Assembly: GCF_013373865.1 (NCBI RefSeq)
Contig: NC_050469.1
Span: 10,574,740 to 10,638,739, forward strand
DNA from: Monomorium pharaonis
Lineage: Eukaryota; Arthropoda; Insecta; Hymenoptera; Formicidae
Reading direction: 5' to 3'
Length of the DNA stretch: 64,000 nucleotides
Both the position numbers and the translations under genes were made by a program. Under the pieces are notes generated by a model. The model saw only the letters and a list, made by a program, of their open reading frames with translations, did not search any database and was not told the origin of the DNA. Positions 34,906 to 48,495 of this stretch are shown here, piece after piece. Position 1 is the first letter of the stretch. Each line of letters opens with the position of its first letter.

Positions 34906-37900
34906 ACACGGTAGTATAATATAATATAAAATAAAATAATATAAAAAATAATATAATATAAAAAATTGTGTAATGTAAATCAATTTAAGTCATATATAAT
35001 AATTTTTTATTGCAAAAATATATATACTCTAAATAAAATGCTTAATACTACAAAATGCGTGATATACCTTAGAATAGTTTTTTTTTTAGGGGCGCACATA
35101 CACACACTTGGCGTTTTTTTTTACTTTTTTTTAAAAAAGGTAATTTTGTTTATTAATTACAGTGTAATTTAAATAAATGTTTTTAAATAGGAATTGTTTT
35201 CAACTTTATATGAACAATATCATGGTTTCTAGGTCTTTAAATTTGCGACTTTATCACATTTTCTATTCATTATATTTGTAATCGAATAGATATGTTAATT
35301 ACTATATGTTGGTTACCATTGCCATTTTTATCGTTCCTCTGTCTATTACATTTTGATTGTACAAGTTAATCAGAATTGCAGTTCCATTCCTCTGAATTCT
35401 TCGTAATAAAACATTTCATCACATCTTTTGCCTGCGGATTATCTTTCATGTTTTTCTAAAAAAGAATTATCTACTAAATTTTATTGGTTATTTCTATTGC
35501 AGACGGGAATAGAAATATTTATTAAGGTATTCATTGCATTCTGATCTTTCCATATGGAAAAGACATAAACAAAACGTAACGATGTGTAATCGCGTTGCAA
35601 ATAGATTTTGCGTACGCTTGAAATTACATCCACGATCTATAGAATTCGCGAAACTTTCGTTCATGTCGGCGAAATCTGGTGGTACACGAGTTGCCTCGTC
35701 ATACTACGGATATAGAAATACAAACGTAAGAAAGCAACCCTTGCTTATCGAGAACATTGTGTAACCAGAAATTTATAACCAAATGATTCATCCGTACTCT
35801 TATCTCATCAGAGAGATAATGATCAATGTATCACTCGGAGTTTGTAGCGCGAAAAGATTAAATATTAAAAAATTGCCGATATCTCCGTACGTGAAGAGAA
35901 GAACGTTTTGCCTGTTCTTTTATTTCTTTGTTATTCCAACGAACTAGACAATTATTGTTTTACTTAACGAAAATTTTGTCGCGCAACTTTTTGATACTTT
36001 CAAACAAATTGCACCCTTTTGTAATGAGTGAGGAAGGAAGAAGAAGGAAAAGGAGAAAGAACTTTAAAATTGTTTAAAACGTGCACAAGCACGAGATGAA
36101 ACGTGAAAGATTGGAAATCGAAAAGGTTTATTCATAATCTTGTGCATGTCGATATTACGTAGAGAGAAAGACCGGCTAGGGCACGTTCTTTGTTATCTGG
36201 CGCCTGCCGTATGTCGTTCGACACGGAGCCATCAAGGGACACATCGTGACGGCAATTACTAACCGATGAGCTGGCACGTGCTTCCCTCGAACAAGTGACT
36301 GGCTCTTTTCCCCGAGGGGACGAGAAGATCGCTAATCTAAACCTGTCGTCTTCCCCAAACGCACTTCCTCTCTTTTAAATTTTACTTTTTCCCGTTTCCC
36401 CGTTCGACGTCTGAATTAAAAGGAAAAAAAGTATGAGATCTCATCACGTAGCTTAAATTATTTTGACTCGCTGGTACTCTTATATCATTTTATATTTTTT
36501 CTTATTTGTTTTAAAATTATATTTAATTAAATACATTTAAAAAATCGTAATATATCGCTAAGAAGAGGAGTCCAGGCAAATTTGAAATTCAAATCGCGGC
36601 GGGAGATTCATATATCAGCGGTACGGTATCTATCTTCTTTGTCTTTCACGACGTGCCAGTATTAAATAAGATTATCATATTACAGTTAATTAATCGTATT
36701 TATATAATTAACAGATGGTAATGATCGTTCGATGAAATGTAGATTCTGGACTTTTCATTAGCGTGTACGCGAGGTGTTAAAAAAACTCCCGGTGCCATGT
36801 GATTTGCACAACAATACTTCTTGACTAATTTGACTTTTCGAACCTATCGTTGGTTCTTAACTTCGCACCCTCGGGTTACGTCTGTTGGTTCGTACACAAT
36901 AGAAAATGAGAGACGGCATTCGATCGAGCGCCTTAATAACGTATGCCGGCGACGTGCTCGCGTGAGTCACGCTGGCGCAGCTGTCGGGCTCCCTTCCGGT
37001 GTTCCCGAGCGACGACGGAGACGTCGCTTCCTTGCGTTTTCCTCTTCCTCGGCGGACACCGTACACGAACGATGGGTCCTGCGTGAGTCACGTCGCACCA
37101 TACGTAATCGCACCCGCCGTGCTGCGACACGCGGCGTGCCTTCGTGCCTCCAAACGTGAACACGACTATCACGTCGTGGCCGCTCGTTAACCTTGCCACG
37201 GTCCCTGATTTTATCGCGTACTTAAGGACCTCGAAAAGACATATTCTCTCGTCGACAAAAGATAACGTTTTTATATGGAGAATTGAAAAATGTTGTTGGA
37301 CCTTCCATGGATCATTTCGAGATTAAAATTATGACCTCTACGATTGGCAGTTAAATTAAAAAGGAGCAAACTATGAAAGATAGAAGAGGTTTAACAATGA
37401 ATGAGAGAAATTCAATAGACACGAATAAATCTTGAAAATTGTGTTAATAAGAGCCAAATTTGAATGGTAACTTGTTTTCATTTACAATATTGTTAGTTAT
37501 ATGTTTGTTTTTGTAACATATTTGTCGTAAATTTATAGTAAATTTGTAGTTTTTTTAAGACTATTTTGTCTTAAAATGCAAAGAGAATTTCTAATTTTTG
37601 AAATTCTTTTAAAGATGCTTTTATTTTTTTAATTAATACAAACACAAATATACACATAAATATAAATTTTTGAAACAATTGTTTATTCTCTTTTTTATTA
37701 TAATTTTAATTAAAGATACATTTGCTTGTTACCGTTGTAATTTATGTCTGGCGTTTTGATAAAAAGAATTATTACAATATGTTTATCTTTATGAAAGTTG
37801 GATTAGATATGTTATGTAATTCAGTTCTAAAATTAATTGTGTTTATTATATTTGATTAAAAATTTGCTTGCATCCCTTCGTAACACTGAATAAAATAAAC

Positions 37901-39899
37901 GCGAGTTATTATGAGTTATTAATACATCAATATATTATTTATGTCAACATAAAATTTTTGTATTTTATAAATAACTCGGAAAACATATTGATGAATCAAG
38001 GTTTAATTAATATTACATTTCTCTCGGGAGTTGTATACACTTCAACAATTCTGTCATTAGAATTAACTTCCCAACAGCTTTTCTATGAGCGTTTTCATTA
38101 TTAGTCGGTTGAAGACATGATCATTCGCAATAAATCAGTGTCTATGGACATGCCTGACTTAGAATGAAATCAAATCGGTTGTTTGCATGCATCGTTAATT
38201 ACCATAACCGCGAAGTTGATACGAAAAGGTAATCATCCAATGTGTCGCAAATCTTAACTCGATTTGGACATTGAGAGTGTATATAAACACTTCTGCGTCA
38301 CGCGAAACATTCAGGCTGCTTCCCATTTTTACGTTCGAATGCGCGTTTTGCCAGATACGACAGGTAAAAAAAAACCGATCAGTTCTTTCGCAATTGATTA
38401 CGTAAATATCGCTTGACCGCGCGCGTGTTCTTTGGAGCGGCAAGTGCACGCGACTTTTTCTTTCGACGCGGAAATTTTTCCTGATCCGGAATATTCGAAA
38501 AGATTCGAAAAGATTTTATGGACAGGTGGCAGAAAAGTCCCCGCAATTCCATTCCCATTTATGTATACGTCTATCGGGCGAACTAATCATTGCGGGCGCC
38601 TTTCTCTCAGCGCTGTTCTCTCGGACGGCGACGTCGGCTTTCCATCTCGCGACTTTCGATTTGCAATGTGGAGATTCCGCATACTGAATTTGCATACATT
38701 CTACGCCGACCTGCAAACTAGATCTCACATAATTTTCACGTAGATCGCGAAGGTGCGTCGGAAGCCCAACCCCGGAAACGAGAGTTTGATTATCGAGACT
38801 GTCGTTCACCAACGTAATGGGTTTATGCACACAAAGAGAGATCTAATTGGCATGTTCATCAAAATAAGAGAATTTTATTTTAGATTACGATTTAATTGAT
38901 AATAAGAAAATAAGATGCGAGAGAAAGAGAGGAAGAAAAGAAGTTAAACTAAACCTACAATTAGATGTGTTAATTAAAGTTATTCGTGTATAACTTTTTA
39001 TATGTCGTATTATTTATTTCTTTTAACAAACGGATTTTCACTGGCTTTTCAAGCTGCTGGGGCTTGATGTGTATAAAAACAACGGCAATCTAGTCTAGTC
39101 AGCCTGGAATGTCGAAGTGCAAATACTTCGAAGGTGCTACCTCAGAAAAGAAGAAAAGGTCTTGCAACCATCTGTCGTTCTTTTCAACTCAATCATCGCA
39201 GCGGTCGAACAAGTACACGAGATCGCGAGTGTGCTTTCTTAAAAACGGGAATAGCTTCGAAACGTTCTGAAGTTGAATTATTTGAACAACAGAGAAAGAG
39301 AAAGACGATGTGTCTTTGTGCGGACGCAACGTGGTAATAAATCATTTGTCACTGAAAAACATTCGTTGAACAATTTACACGCGAATGCATGTAATACGTA
39401 TAATAAATACCTATTATTTGTTCTTGTTATGACAGAGGAATTATTTAGCTACACGTCAAAATGTAGTTTCGGATACGATTATACCTTGCCTAGAAGCACT
39501 CAAAGACCTCATTGCAATTTCAGGGATAGTTCACGTTCGCATGACATTTGCAATCACGATAACGTTAATACCGCGAGTTAATACTGTGTCTATCTTATGT
39601 CATGACTCTCTGATTAACAACGCGATAAATTGACGGCAATCAAAAATCAGCGTTATCATCGTTCCTATCATATTTTGCTAATCAAGTGGGAAATGCGTTG
39701 TCTCTTTTCCTTCCTATTCCAGCGTCACAAAAACACCGATTCGAAGCTGTGAAGAATTCAATCTTTAGAGATCACTCTCGATAAACTAAGGTTTATTATT
39801 ACTTTCGCCTATAAAATCGTTAGATTATTCGCGTTACGCTACCAATTACCGGTCTCGATTTCCTCGAGGAACGTCGAAGGATGTTTGAGATTTCCGTCG

Positions 39900-40810
39900 T
39901 GAAATTTATCACAGTTTCACGCGGAGAAACACGCGGCGGATCCCTCCTCCTACTCTCCCTCCCCACCTCTCGTGGCGCGATGGGCCGCATAGCAGGGGCC
40001 CATCCTCGCGACCGGGCCCCCATCATCCCTACTCCTCTTTCCGTGTCTTCACCCTTTCTTTTTCCCTTTCGCCGAGCTGCACCGATCGCGGCCGATTCCA
40101 GCCGAGCTCTAGGTTGCCGTTGATGGATCGTCGTCTACGCCGATCGGGAAGTCGCGTACGCCATCGCGTCGATCGCGTCGACGGGCTTCAGCTTCGCGCT
40201 CCTGAAACTCCTGCCTGCTAGATCGAACGTCGTCCGTTCGACGACCTCGTGGAGATTTCCCTGACCTCGTCCTTCCGAGTGCGTCGTCGCAGTGCGCTGT
40301 CTTTTCGTTCTGCTCCACGCGAGTTCTCCGATAGTTCTCCGGACGCTACGTGAAGAAGAAGAATAAGAAGAAGAAGAAGAAGAAGAAACGCACTGCCGCC
40401 GCTTTCTTCCGCTCGGTAACTCGACAATCTTGTGCCTCCGATCGCGCAGACGGTGCGCGATTTTCGTCCTGCGCGATTATTCGCGAGTTGTTAAAATAAT
40501 CCGCGCCGAATATCGGTACTCGCTGAGAGGAACCGCCTCTCGCACTTCCGGTCGACCGTGCGAACGACGCGACCGCGAGCACTCCACGGAAACTCCGCGG
40601 CGGCGGCAGCGGTGGTTCTAGATAATTCCGACGAAGGAGCGACGAGGAGGCGGTCGCGGGTTACTGTCATCCCGAGAGGGCACACGGAGAACGTACGTGC
40701 GGCGCGAATACGCGAATAACCAAAAAAACAAAAAAAAAACAGGCAGGGACACGGATCGAAAAGTGAACTCGGATACCCGCGGTTCGCCCTGGCGAACGGA
40801 CGCGCGAACC
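39900..40810 (+). promoter_or_regulatory. CpG-rich putative promoter / 5' UTR (rhophilin candidate promoter 2)
   Basis: About 900 bases of CpG-rich DNA end at an ATG in good context (gaaccATG, 40811) and a short frame closed by a donor. The open frames inside it overlap on both strands and show biased composition. It is read as leader and promoter by analogy with the block at 27.8-28.3 kb. Confidence 0.35.
40353..40387. repeat. (GAA)n-type microsatellite
   Basis: A run of GAAGAA/AAGAAG triplets in a CpG-rich block. Confidence 0.9.
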
Positions 40811-40840
40811 ATGCTGATACTTCCGGACATAAAGCTTCAG
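40811..40840 (+). CDS. Candidate first coding exon of rhophilin, promoter 2
   Basis: Ten codons (MLILPDIKLQ) ending at CAG with donor gtaaat at 40841, phase 0. This is compatible with the phase-0 acceptor at 52448 and gives a protein of about 654 aa. The short frame makes the evidence weak. Its support is the CpG-rich leader, the start context and the phase match. Confidence 0.3.
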
Positions 40841-42361
40841 GTAAATAATCGCCGCTTAAAATATCGTTTACACAGGCAGTGTTGTGAAGTTTGGAAGTTA
40901 TCGATAAAATTAAACGTTTGCTAAGTAAGGGAACGTTCGAGAAACGTTCGAAAGAAGAGTCAAAAGTTTCGCATGGTTTTTAAATATCTTTATGATCCTT
41001 GTGGTATTTAGAGTTTACCGTAAGAGATACATAAATTAATATCAAGCAAGAAAGAAGTCGATTTAGGTAAAATGATGTCTCCATCGTCGAAATCAAGAGC
41101 TTAATAAAAAAATGTATTTTTCTTCAATTCTTGATTCCTATAAGATGTTCTAATCTCAAACCTGCCGCAACAAACAGTCCACGTCCAACATCCGTTTTTT
41201 ATATTAAGTATTAATTAAAAATAGTAATGATAACAAATTGGGTGCATAAGATACATTGCATCATACGTTTGGGTTTATTTATGCTCATAATATATCTAAT
41301 CCAATTGCTGTTCATAACGTTTCTTAAAAGTATGGCTTCGAAACAGTTCGAAAGAAGTTCCCTCCTCCCCAGTTCGGTTTAAATCGTTACTGGATTCGGA
41401 TCGAGTACCCCGCTCTTGAACGTATGTACATTAAATTATGCGAATAACAATGGTTCGAATTAGGGCGAGTTGCGGAACAAGCTGGATCTAGCTTAGTATA
41501 CCCAACCTTTTCCACTGACGGGTTAAATGTGCGCTCGGTGCATCCTCCAGTACAATTCCCCGGATGTGCGTCGTGCAATACATGCACACGGTCCGCGTAC
41601 ACGCGCACACACACGCATGCACACACTCTTTCGCTCCGTACAGCGCCTTTCTCCCCTTGGTCGAGGAGCGTGGGGCTTCTCCTCGTGTGGTAATATGTCG
41701 AGCGTGCAATGATCGCGAAGGACGCGACAGCCTTGAAGCTACCCGAGACATGCCGTTTCTAATTAGACCGGGGTGTAAACCGGAACGATCGTGTCCCCCC
41801 TCCCCCTCCGTCCCCGAGACGACCTGTATATATCTTCTTCTATTTTTTTTTCTGTTTTCCTCTCCATTTCTTTTGCGTCCATAAATCCTCAAACCACCAT
41901 TTGGAATCCGATCGATTTATCCTCGTATCTATTATTTTGCGACTTAGAGATCAGAGCCGCCGAACGGCAACGGCAGAATTCGATCGACGATAAGCGATCG
42001 GAGCGCTCAAATTATAGATGATTACAAATCGCGACTCTACCTGGTAAATCTGTAATTACTTATTTCTCGCTTAGATCGAGATCGTTAGCGATTGTAATAG
42101 AAAGTAATAAATGAATCGCGCACGACTGCTGGCGAGTCGGGGTAAGGCTCGCAGCTTCGAACGGATTGGCCGATGTGTCGTGTTACAACTGGGTTGTGCG
42201 CATCTCTTCGCCGTGATCTCCCGACGCACTCCTGATCTGGAAGCCGGAGGAAACCGCACGCGCAACCAGCCGAGCGTTTCCAGCTCCGCAGCACTACGTA
42301 ATTTCAATTACGGCGTAGCCGGTGTGTTTAATACAACTTCGGAGTCATCGACCGACTAAAA

Positions 42362-42604
42362 ATGCGCGTGAAACGCCTCGACGCGGAGCAACGACGCGGC
42401 GCGCACGTCGGACGTACTTGGTTGCGTTTCCTGCTGGTGCTGCTGCTGCTGCTGTCCGGTATATCGGTAGCTTCTGTTACGACACGTAAGACAAGCACGA
42501 AGGGCGACGCCCTTGCTTGCGGATTAGCGAAACGGACGGGCATAGGCATCTCCTCCGTACCGCTGCTCCGCCGTTATCGCAGACCGGCCATTCACGAGCG
42601 ATAA
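42362..42604 (+). CDS. Possible small secreted protein or signal-peptide exon
   Basis: An 80-codon frame starting at ATG 42362. A basic N-terminus is followed by a hydrophobic core (WLRFLLVLLLLLSGISVAS) built on a CTG run (about 42435-42456), the layout of a signal peptide with likely cleavage after SVAS. The rest is basic and unremarkable. A moderate splice donor (gtaaga) lies just after the signal-like part at about 42487, so it could be the first exon of a longer gene. I found no partner exon. A CTG repeat can mimic a signal peptide, so it may be chance. Confidence 0.2.
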   Translation: MRVKRLDAEQRRGAHVGRTWLRFLLVLLLLLSGISVASVTTRKTSTKGDALACGLAKRTGIGISSVPLLRRYRRPAIHER

Positions 42605-45328
42605 ACTCGATTATACTCCTCTGCGCGCGACCGCAGGGTGGAAAGCTTCGTTCTCGCGGATTTTTTAACGAGAGAATGAAAACAGATATTTGCATCCCGT
42701 GAGAATTAATCTTTCACGTTACTCGTTAATCGAGGGCATTAACGTTACATCGAAGATTTGAAATTTTGATACGACATTCGAGTGGAGATATATTAAAGTG
42801 GAGGAATGCAAAACGTGTCTTTTAATCGGATGCAAATTGCAAAACTAGATCTCGCGATCCGGGGACACGTCAGGGGCATTTCAGGAAAGATGGCAGGTCC
42901 TCGGAAACCAGGATGTCCAGTCATCAGGAATAACGAAGAAGAAACGCTGACGACGCTAATCGTCAGGTGTTTTAAATTGCCTACCGAGCCGTGTGGATCT
43001 GGGATCTTAAATTCATCATAAATTCATCACCAGCCGAACAGCACACACCAATTGGACCATTTATTTTGAAGAAATTTTATTAGAGATCGCGATAGGCGAA
43101 TACTAATTTAAGAAATTTCGCGTTGTTAATGCCTCTGAAAACTTTTTCCCGTAAAAAAAAAAAAGAAAGAAAGATCGCGTGCCCTTGTTACCGGAAGAGG
43201 AAAGTGGGTCTCAATCAGAAACGCGTGCACAATTAGACATTCCTGCCGTATATGTGTGGTAAAAGTAGTTTTGTACGTTCAGCGACACGCGCAGCAGCGA
43301 GGGAAAACTATACCATATACCGGCGGGATCTGGTTCCGCCTATAATGTTATGCCCCGCAATCAGCGGCTTTTACTGCGGAAAAATCTCAAATTTTACAGT
43401 CGCGCATATTGTGTCCCCGATTAGCCTTCGACTTTCCCCCCACGTTTGGCATTAAAATGTTACAACCCGATTTTACTCGCGATACCTTGGGAACGAGGCG
43501 AAATTGAAGTTCCACCTGGCGGTGGAAAGTCACTTTGAGTTGTCGGCGAATATTAATAATTACGTCGTTTGTATCCTCGTAAGTACGTGCATAATGCGAC
43601 TTCATAAATTCTGCGCATGATGATGATACATCGCCGTTGCGTTGGTATATACCTCATACCCCGTGATGTACTTCCACAGGAATTTCCACCGGGAAATGAC
43701 TTCTTAATTAAATAATTTAGCTATTATCGTGCCTACCGATAAATCCGTAGCTACGCGATTGCGTGCGGGAACGAGAGGGGATCAAATAAAAATGGCGGTG
43801 GCGCGTAAATCGATAGGCGCGTAAACCACAGAATTATTATAATCGCTCATTTCGCCGCCGTCGTTGCACGGCGACAGGTGCGTGTTACGAGGGGCCGCGA
43901 AAAATGTGGACGTATCTTATTTCCCGTTCGTCTTCTCTCCCGGTCCGTTCGACTATGTCTACGGCATCCGAGAGGGTGGGGATCATTCGCGGTGGATACC
44001 GTTATCGGGCTCCTTCGCGCTGCCTTCCCAGCATCGGGCTCGGTGTCTCTTTACAGTACCTCCGGAGTACGTGGACCACCAAGCGAAATCGTATTATCGC
44101 GTCCGCCTTCTTCTTTGGGAATTTCTTCTCGCTTGCGCGTACATCTGACACTGCGGCTTTTTTTGCACTTCTTCCACGAATGATGTTTCAAAGTATTAAC
44201 AGATTATGATTAGCAATTATTAACACTAGGACAACCGGCATTAAGTGTATATCCATTTCTATTATTTTTTGGTTTTTATTTTTTACTTTTTTACGTATCC
44301 GTTATTATTTACAATTTTTAAAATAATTAAATAATTAATTTGTAAATAAAAATATCGACAAAAATCATCTTAATAAATTTTGTAATTTAATCAAGAAATT
44401 TGAAATTTTGATGGGTTTGGTCCCAGTGTTAAAATTCAATTAATATTTGCACTTATTTGTTTATCAAAATTGTTTCTAAAATTCTTATTTGTCAAAATTA
44501 ATATTTTTATGATTATTTTGATACTTTTAAATTCTTTTAAGTTTTCCAAATGACTGAGGATCTTTTGAATAGAAGAAAGCTATTTTTTCAACATTGCGTG
44601 TTAAGTAATTTATTTGATAATACTGTGATACACTTTGCGTTAAAATTAACATTTTACGCCTCTTAAAAAATTTCTTTATGTAAGAAATTTCGTTCATGTA
44701 AGAGATTTACATAAAGCTACGTAAATTCATCGAAGTAACGTGCAAATAACGTAATACAAATCTTCATCAAATATAATAAGCAAATAAATGTAAATATTAC
44801 TTAACTGTTATTGCTAAACGCCAAACTTTCGAGTTATTCTATGCGTAATACGTTATATATAATCCACCTTCGTAAGTGTGACGTAAGTCGAATCTGCTTT
44901 CTGAAATCTGATTTACATTATTTTTTTCTACAAGCGGCTCTTGCATCGCCAAAACCGGAGCAAAGATATTGTTCAGAAATAAATTCCAAATTAAATGGAG
45001 AACGAGAATGCGGGACATCGACCGCATATTAACCTCGCGTATTACTTTGTATTATTATGACTGATGGCTACACCTCTTTTGTTTTAATTAAGAGATATGA
45101 GCAAGAAATTAGCTTTTTAATTTCCGCTCTCCCACTTTATTTACATCAAACACGTATGTAGGTCTCGTTCTTATTTTTATCTTTCTCATTACTTCTAGAA
45201 TTAGAAAGTACCCCGCTACTAAATGTCTATTCTTATTGTTCGTAAAAAAAAAACATATATAAAACGTAATGTGTAAATGTGCGTGTGCGTGCACAGAGAG
45301 AAAGACTTCTTTAGATTTCATAAATATA

Positions 45329-45455
45329 ATTTTGTTCGACTATCCCAAAGCATATATTTCTTTGGACTTAATAAATTTTAAACAGATTTCTTTAGATTTA
45401 ATAAAATTTATTAAAAACAAAGAAATATATATGCTTTGGAATAGTCGAACAAAAT
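45329..45455. repeat. Fold-back element, about 127 bp
   Basis: Left arm 45329-45364 (attttgttcgactatcccaa onward) and right arm 45418-45455 (ending ggaatagtcgaacaaaat) are almost exact inverted copies. The interior holds a second, weaker inverted pair of tttaataaa-like words. Confidence 0.75.
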
Positions 45456-48381
45456 GGTTTGTTAAATTTAACTCAATACACCCCGTGTATTGAGCTCAGG
45501 GTTCATGGCGTCGCTTAACCCAAATGACACTGTGCTGATCGGTCATTCTTGATTCGAAGGAAGGATAGCAGCTGCACGCACGCCGACGATCGGGGAGACG
45601 ATCTTCAGTCGTCTATCGGCGTTTCGCCGTGCTGCTTTCGTCGGAGTCTTATGCACGCGCATCGTCGTGGGTGCAGTATACGGGAATATCGCGGCGAGAC
45701 AAGAGGACAGAGACAAGAAAAAAAAAAGTGCCGTCGTTATCCATCCCCACTGTATTATTTACGAAGTTTCTCTCCTTTCACCGAGCGCCGGAGTGCGTCC
45801 GCGGGACCCATATTCCGGCGACCTCACCTCTCGCGATTAGTCGCCGGGAAGATACGACGGTGGCCGGCCGCCGAAGTCGATCGGGGTGTCCGAGGCAAAT
45901 CGCCGAAACGCGATTTGCCAAATCACGGGTTAAGTGCCGAAACACCGCGTCCGCGCTCGCGGCGGTCGACATTGGGTCCACGACGACAGTAATACATTGT
46001 CTCTCTTTCTCCTTCCTTTTTTCTTTCTCCCTCATTTTTGATTATAATATAATTCCTCTTTCCACGATAGATGCGTTCGGTAATTGCTGAAAACGCTACG
46101 TTAAATTCCCGTGCAGTTCCGTTAAAAATTACGGTGGTTTCAGCGTAAATAGCGCGATACCGTTTGATCGACGTGGAAGATAATAAAAGAACAAAAAAAA
46201 TCGCAAATTCGCTGCTCCCCTCTACGATGGATTTGTCTGATAACATTTGTTAACGGCAGTGCCGCTCGTATGAATTTTCACGGAAAATCATTATTATTAA
46301 GTGCGAAAGTATTTGTTTCGCGATGCGCACAATGCGTATCGGACAAGCGACAAAAGAAAAGTGATTGCGTACACGATAATTTGAACACAGGCACGCTTCT
46401 TTGTCTCATAAATTCGCGGTGCGGCAAGGCCGCCTATATCGAGGTCGCATAAATCAAATGCTGACGAATTAGGAGAATATCAGGTGTCCGTGTGCGACCT
46501 ACGTACCACGAACGTAGGCGATGTTACGTAATGTGTTAACCGACGCGCATTATAGATTTAAGAACTTATAGATATTATAAAGGGATATAAAGGTAAGAGA
46601 GATCATATAAACGATCATATAAACTGTGAAATGTGGGTCAGTTTAGTGTCATCTAGCAGTACGTAGCTTATGCACAGAATAATCTGCACATATTATTTTT
46701 TAACAACTCTATATATAATATTATATTATTTTACTTTATTTTAGTTTTATTTTATTATTTATTATTTTATTATATTATGTCGAATTGTGTGTCTGCTTAT
46801 AATAATTTTTTATTATTGTGGAATAGTATTATTCGAGGAAACAATATTAATAGTTGTCTCCTGTTGCTGTAATTTCGATATTTTTTTAATTTATATAAAT
46901 TTAAAATGTACATGTAAGTGCAAAATGGCAAAACTTTTTTTTACAATGCTGCTCATTTCTTTTAATGATCTTTTTGTACTTCCTTTTTCATGATCTACTT
47001 AAATTGTATGCGTATACATATTCTGTGCAAATAACAACGGTTCTCCGGAATATTTAAATTATTATTTTACACGCAGTCTTAACGGTTAAGTTAAATAAAA
47101 GGAAATGTGGCACTCTATTATCACGGCGATAATTTAATTGAACATTCTATGCAAATTCAATTGAATGCCGCATACACAGGATACGCGGGACTTCGATGAC
47201 AAGGCTATCCCCACAGCGGATCGCTGCTCTTTACGCGCGGATGCCCGATGCCGATTTAGTCCAGCGATACCGATTCTGACCAGTCCCGTCTTTGATTCGC
47301 CTGAAACGGCAAACAGTTATGCGACCAGTCGGCTGGCCAGCTACTGAGGCCGCGACGTTTAATAACGCGCGAGTTACGGTAGATTTAGCGCGCGATAACA
47401 TCCGGCAAAGTCGTTAATGTTGCGTATTCATCCCGTATACCCAGTGTCCCGAAATCTGTCTTCTCCCGATCGAAAATTTTTCCAGCAGGGCGAATAATTT
47501 GAATTGGCAATTCTTTTTTAGACTCAGGAGTTTAATGGGACACATTTCGCGATTGAATAGCTTTCTTTTGCATGAAATTAAAGAGAAAGTTAATGTTCAA
47601 ATAACTCTGACGTAAAACATTCTTGTCGATTTTACAAATATACCTTATGTTCTGCAAGATGTAGCAACATGTAGTGTTTTTTACAAAAGTTAGATTCGTT
47701 TTTTAAGTAGAACTTTTTATGTAAAAGGAGTCATGAATGTACGAATTATAAATTTTATTTTTTTTTTACTTATCTAAGCAGATTATATAATGTTCAGTTT
47801 ACGAGAAATAGGAAGTCTTTGCCAATACCTTTAACTAGGATGGAATTGATTTGTTTGTCCGTTTTCTAAAATGTCTTTTCTTAATATTTATTGAATATAA
47901 ATATTACTTAATTAAATATAAATATTACTTAATATGAAATCTAGTTTCGAAAATACTTTATAATCTAAAAAATTCATTTATTTATATTTAATTCTCTTTA
48001 ATAAAGCATCCTAAAAAGTTACATATGTAAATTATAATTTTTTCAATATACTCAATGTCAGATAAATGAAAAAAATCTAAAAAAAAGGTTTCAAGTATCT
48101 ATAATTCAGAGGAAGAGCGCTATCCAGGGCACTCTGTACTTGTACATTAACGATGGGCGTGTGTTTTTAGAACAGCGCACTGATAAGTAAGTTACCAATA
48201 TTTATGTCAAAAGGAACTGAACGTTATAATTTCCTGTTGAACGAGAAACACCGATCGTAATTTCTGGTTGACCGGGTTAGCATCTTTATATTCTATTTAC
48301 CTTATGAATATTTTCCTACGGTTATGCCATTGTTCTCGCGTTTAAATGGACCGCCGTGATTATTATCAAACATTTAGGCTA

Positions 48382-48495
48382 AAGTCTACTTGATGCCATA
48401 AATGCTTCGAAATATTTTATTGATTGGTCACTTTGTGAATTTCTTTGTTTCGATTGGACAATAAAATGCTTTGGAGCGTTTGTAATGTCAAGTGG
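48382..48495. repeat. Imperfect inverted repeat between two direct repeats
   Basis: Arms of about 45 bases (gtctacttgatgcc... and the complement of ...gtcaagtggac) flank a short centre. Just outside the left arm is tggaccgccgtgattattat, and a related direct copy, tggaccgcagtcttaataat, starts at the right arm. It is an old insertion or duplicated repeat. Confidence 0.35.

Noticed and set aside
42071..42359. Overlapping Arg/Ser-rich frames on both strands near 42.1-42.3 kb
   Set aside because: They looked vaguely like fragments seen in other annotated genomes, but no domain could be named and both strands are open because of base bias.
45549..46090. Two overlapping frames of 147 and 153 codons
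   Set aside because: They overlap in different frames in CpG-rich DNA with biased composition. No recognisable domain or gene structure.
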